Shown: in pieces, positions 62,739 through 64,000 of the stretch
How positions within the stretch are numbered: the stretch's first letter is position 1
Layout of the letters: each line of letters starts with the position of its first letter
Translations under genes and position numbers: made by a program
The notes under the pieces: model-generated
Told to the model about the DNA's origin: nothing
Databases searched by the model: none
Seen by the model: only the letters and a program-made list of their open reading frames with translations
DNA from: Cercis canadensis
Lineage: Eukaryota > Streptophyta > Magnoliopsida > Fabales > Fabaceae
DNA: 64,000 bases
Direction of reading: 5' to 3'
Assembly: GCA_003255065.1 (NCBI GenBank)
Contig: QAOA01006646.1
Location: 132,551 to 196,550, forward strand

Positions 62739-64000
62739 GTCAGCTACAAGCACGAAACGGAATAGGGTCCCGAGCCAGATACAATGACACACCAGGAAAC
62801 AGTCCATTCCCAAATACAGTGAAACCCAAGAAAAACATTCGAGTCAGATTCTGGGACGAACCGAAATAGGGTTCCAGGCCAGATATAGTGACACCCAAGA
62901 AAAATTTCTGAGTCAGATATAGCGATGAACCGAAACAGGGTCACAGGCCAAATACAATGACCCACCGGGACACAGTCCCTTCCAAAATACAGAGAAACCC
63001 AAGAAAAATATCCGGGCCAGATACAAGGACGAACCGAAACAGCGTCCCGGGCCAAATACAATGACCCACCGAGAAACAGGAACCCAAGAAAAATATACAG
63101 GTCAGATATAGGGACGAACCGAAACAGGATCCCGGGCCAGATACAGTGAAACCAAAGTAAAATATATGAGTCATATACAGGGACGAACCGAAACAGGGTC
63201 CCGGGCCAGATTCAATGACCCACCAGGAAACAGTTCCTTCCCAGATACAGTCAAACCCAAGAAAAATATCTGAGTCAGATACATGGACGAACCGAAACAG
63301 GGTCCCGGGCCAGATTCGTTGACCCACCAGGAAACAGTGCCTTCCCAGACATAGTGAAACCCAAGAAAAAAATATCCGAGTCAGATACAGGGACAAACCG
63401 AAATATCTTCCCGAGCCAGATACAATGACCCACCGGGAAACAGGCCTTCCCAAATATAGCGAAACCCAAAAAAAAATATCTAGGTCAGATACAGGGACGA
63501 ACCGAAATAGGATCCCGGGCCAGATACAGTGAAACCAAAGAAAACTATCTGATTCAAATACAAGGACGAACCGAAACAGGGTCCCGGGCCAGATTCGTTG
63601 ACCTACCAAGAAAAAGTGTCTTACCAGACACAGTGAAACCCAAGAAAAATATCCGAGTCAGATACAAGGATGAAACGAAACAGGGTCCCAAGGCAGATAT
63701 AGTGGAACCCAAGAAAAATTTCTGAGTCACATACAGCTATTAAGCAGAACAGGCTCACAGGCCAGGTATAATGGCCCAACGGGAAACAGTCTCTTCCCAA
63801 ATACAGTGAAACCCAAAAAAAATATCCGGGTCAGATACAGGAACGATCCGAAACAGGGTCTCGGGCCAGATACAATGACGCACAGGAAAACAGTCTCTTC
63901 CCAAATAAAGTGAAATTTAAGAAAAGCAACTGAGTCAAATACAAGGACGAACCGAAACAGGCTCCAAGGTCAGATACAGTGAAACCGAAGAAAAATATCC
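62739..64000 (+). repeat. HOR unit 41, partial (m1-m14)
   Basis: The unit is in order and is cut by the window end within the last bases of m14. Confidence 0.93.

Larger units (their letters stand above)
1..64000 (+). repeat. Satellite array with a 17-monomer, 1540-bp higher-order repeat
   Basis: The window is filled with head-to-tail monomers of 104, 69 and 85 bp, most opening with gtcagata and closing with an A-rich tract plus tatc(c/t)ga. Seventeen variants recur in fixed order (m1-m17), and in regular regions the same variant returns after exactly 1540 bp, for example m1 at 35486, 37026, 38566 and 40106. No monomer is inverted. No array boundary and no gene is present. Satellite nature is seen directly; a centromeric or pericentromeric location and a plant host are inference. 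Confidence 0.98.

Noticed and set aside
1..64000. CRISPR array
   Set aside because: Repeats are contiguous with no unique spacers between them, monomers are 69-105 bp and no cas genes are present.
1..64000. rDNA intergenic spacer subrepeats
   Set aside because: No rRNA coding sequence or unique spacer sequence appears anywhere in 64 kb, and the HOR continues through both window ends.
1..64000. Naming the satellite or the host species
   Set aside because: I do not recognise the monomer from memory as a described satellite. Only a database search with the 1540-bp consensus could identify it.

Overview
The whole 64 kb window is one continuous satellite DNA array. I find no protein-coding gene, rRNA, tRNA, CRISPR array or operon. 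This points to a eukaryotic heterochromatic block, possibly centromeric or pericentromeric. A plant host is the best guess. The only complete non-satellite element (44274-44643) is a fold-back, MITE-like transposon with 178-bp arms and a 9-bp target duplication, and its termini resemble plant Mutator-like MITEs from memory. Neither array edge lies in the window.

The array is hierarchical. A proto-unit of about 35 bp, usually opening with a (g/c)(t/c)cagat-like word, is combined three at a time into ~104-bp monomers (L) and two at a time into 69-bp monomers (S). One 85-bp monomer (M) is an L that lost 19 bp. Seventeen distinguishable monomers (m1-m17) follow the order L S L M S L L L S L S L L S S L L and form a higher-order repeat (HOR) of exactly 1540 bp: nine of 104, one of 105, one of 85 and six of 69. 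I set the HOR start at the monomer opening gtcagctacaagcacg (m1). All monomers lie in the same orientation. The + strand is strongly A-rich and T-poor.

Layout: the window opens inside m12 and closes at the end of m14, with 41 m1-anchored intervals between. Seventeen have the canonical length to within 1 bp (one of them after subtracting the transposon), and two more differ only by a 5- or 8-bp deletion. The rest gain or lose whole monomers through chimeric junctions, so most events look like unequal exchange between homologous positions in different monomers. Rearrangement is heaviest at 0.4-4.3 kb, 13.6-20.6 kb, 22-26 kb, 29.5-35.5 kb, 40-43 kb, 51-53 kb and 57.6-62.7 kb. The most regular stretches are 35.5-40.1 kb and 54.5-57.6 kb. 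Two single 'n' positions (3130, 31719) coincide with abrupt jumps in repeat phase and look like assembly joins. A 51-bp non-satellite insertion sits at 33908-33958.

The many minus-strand open frames, up to 285 codons, are a by-product of a repeat poor in minus-strand stops and are not annotated as genes.
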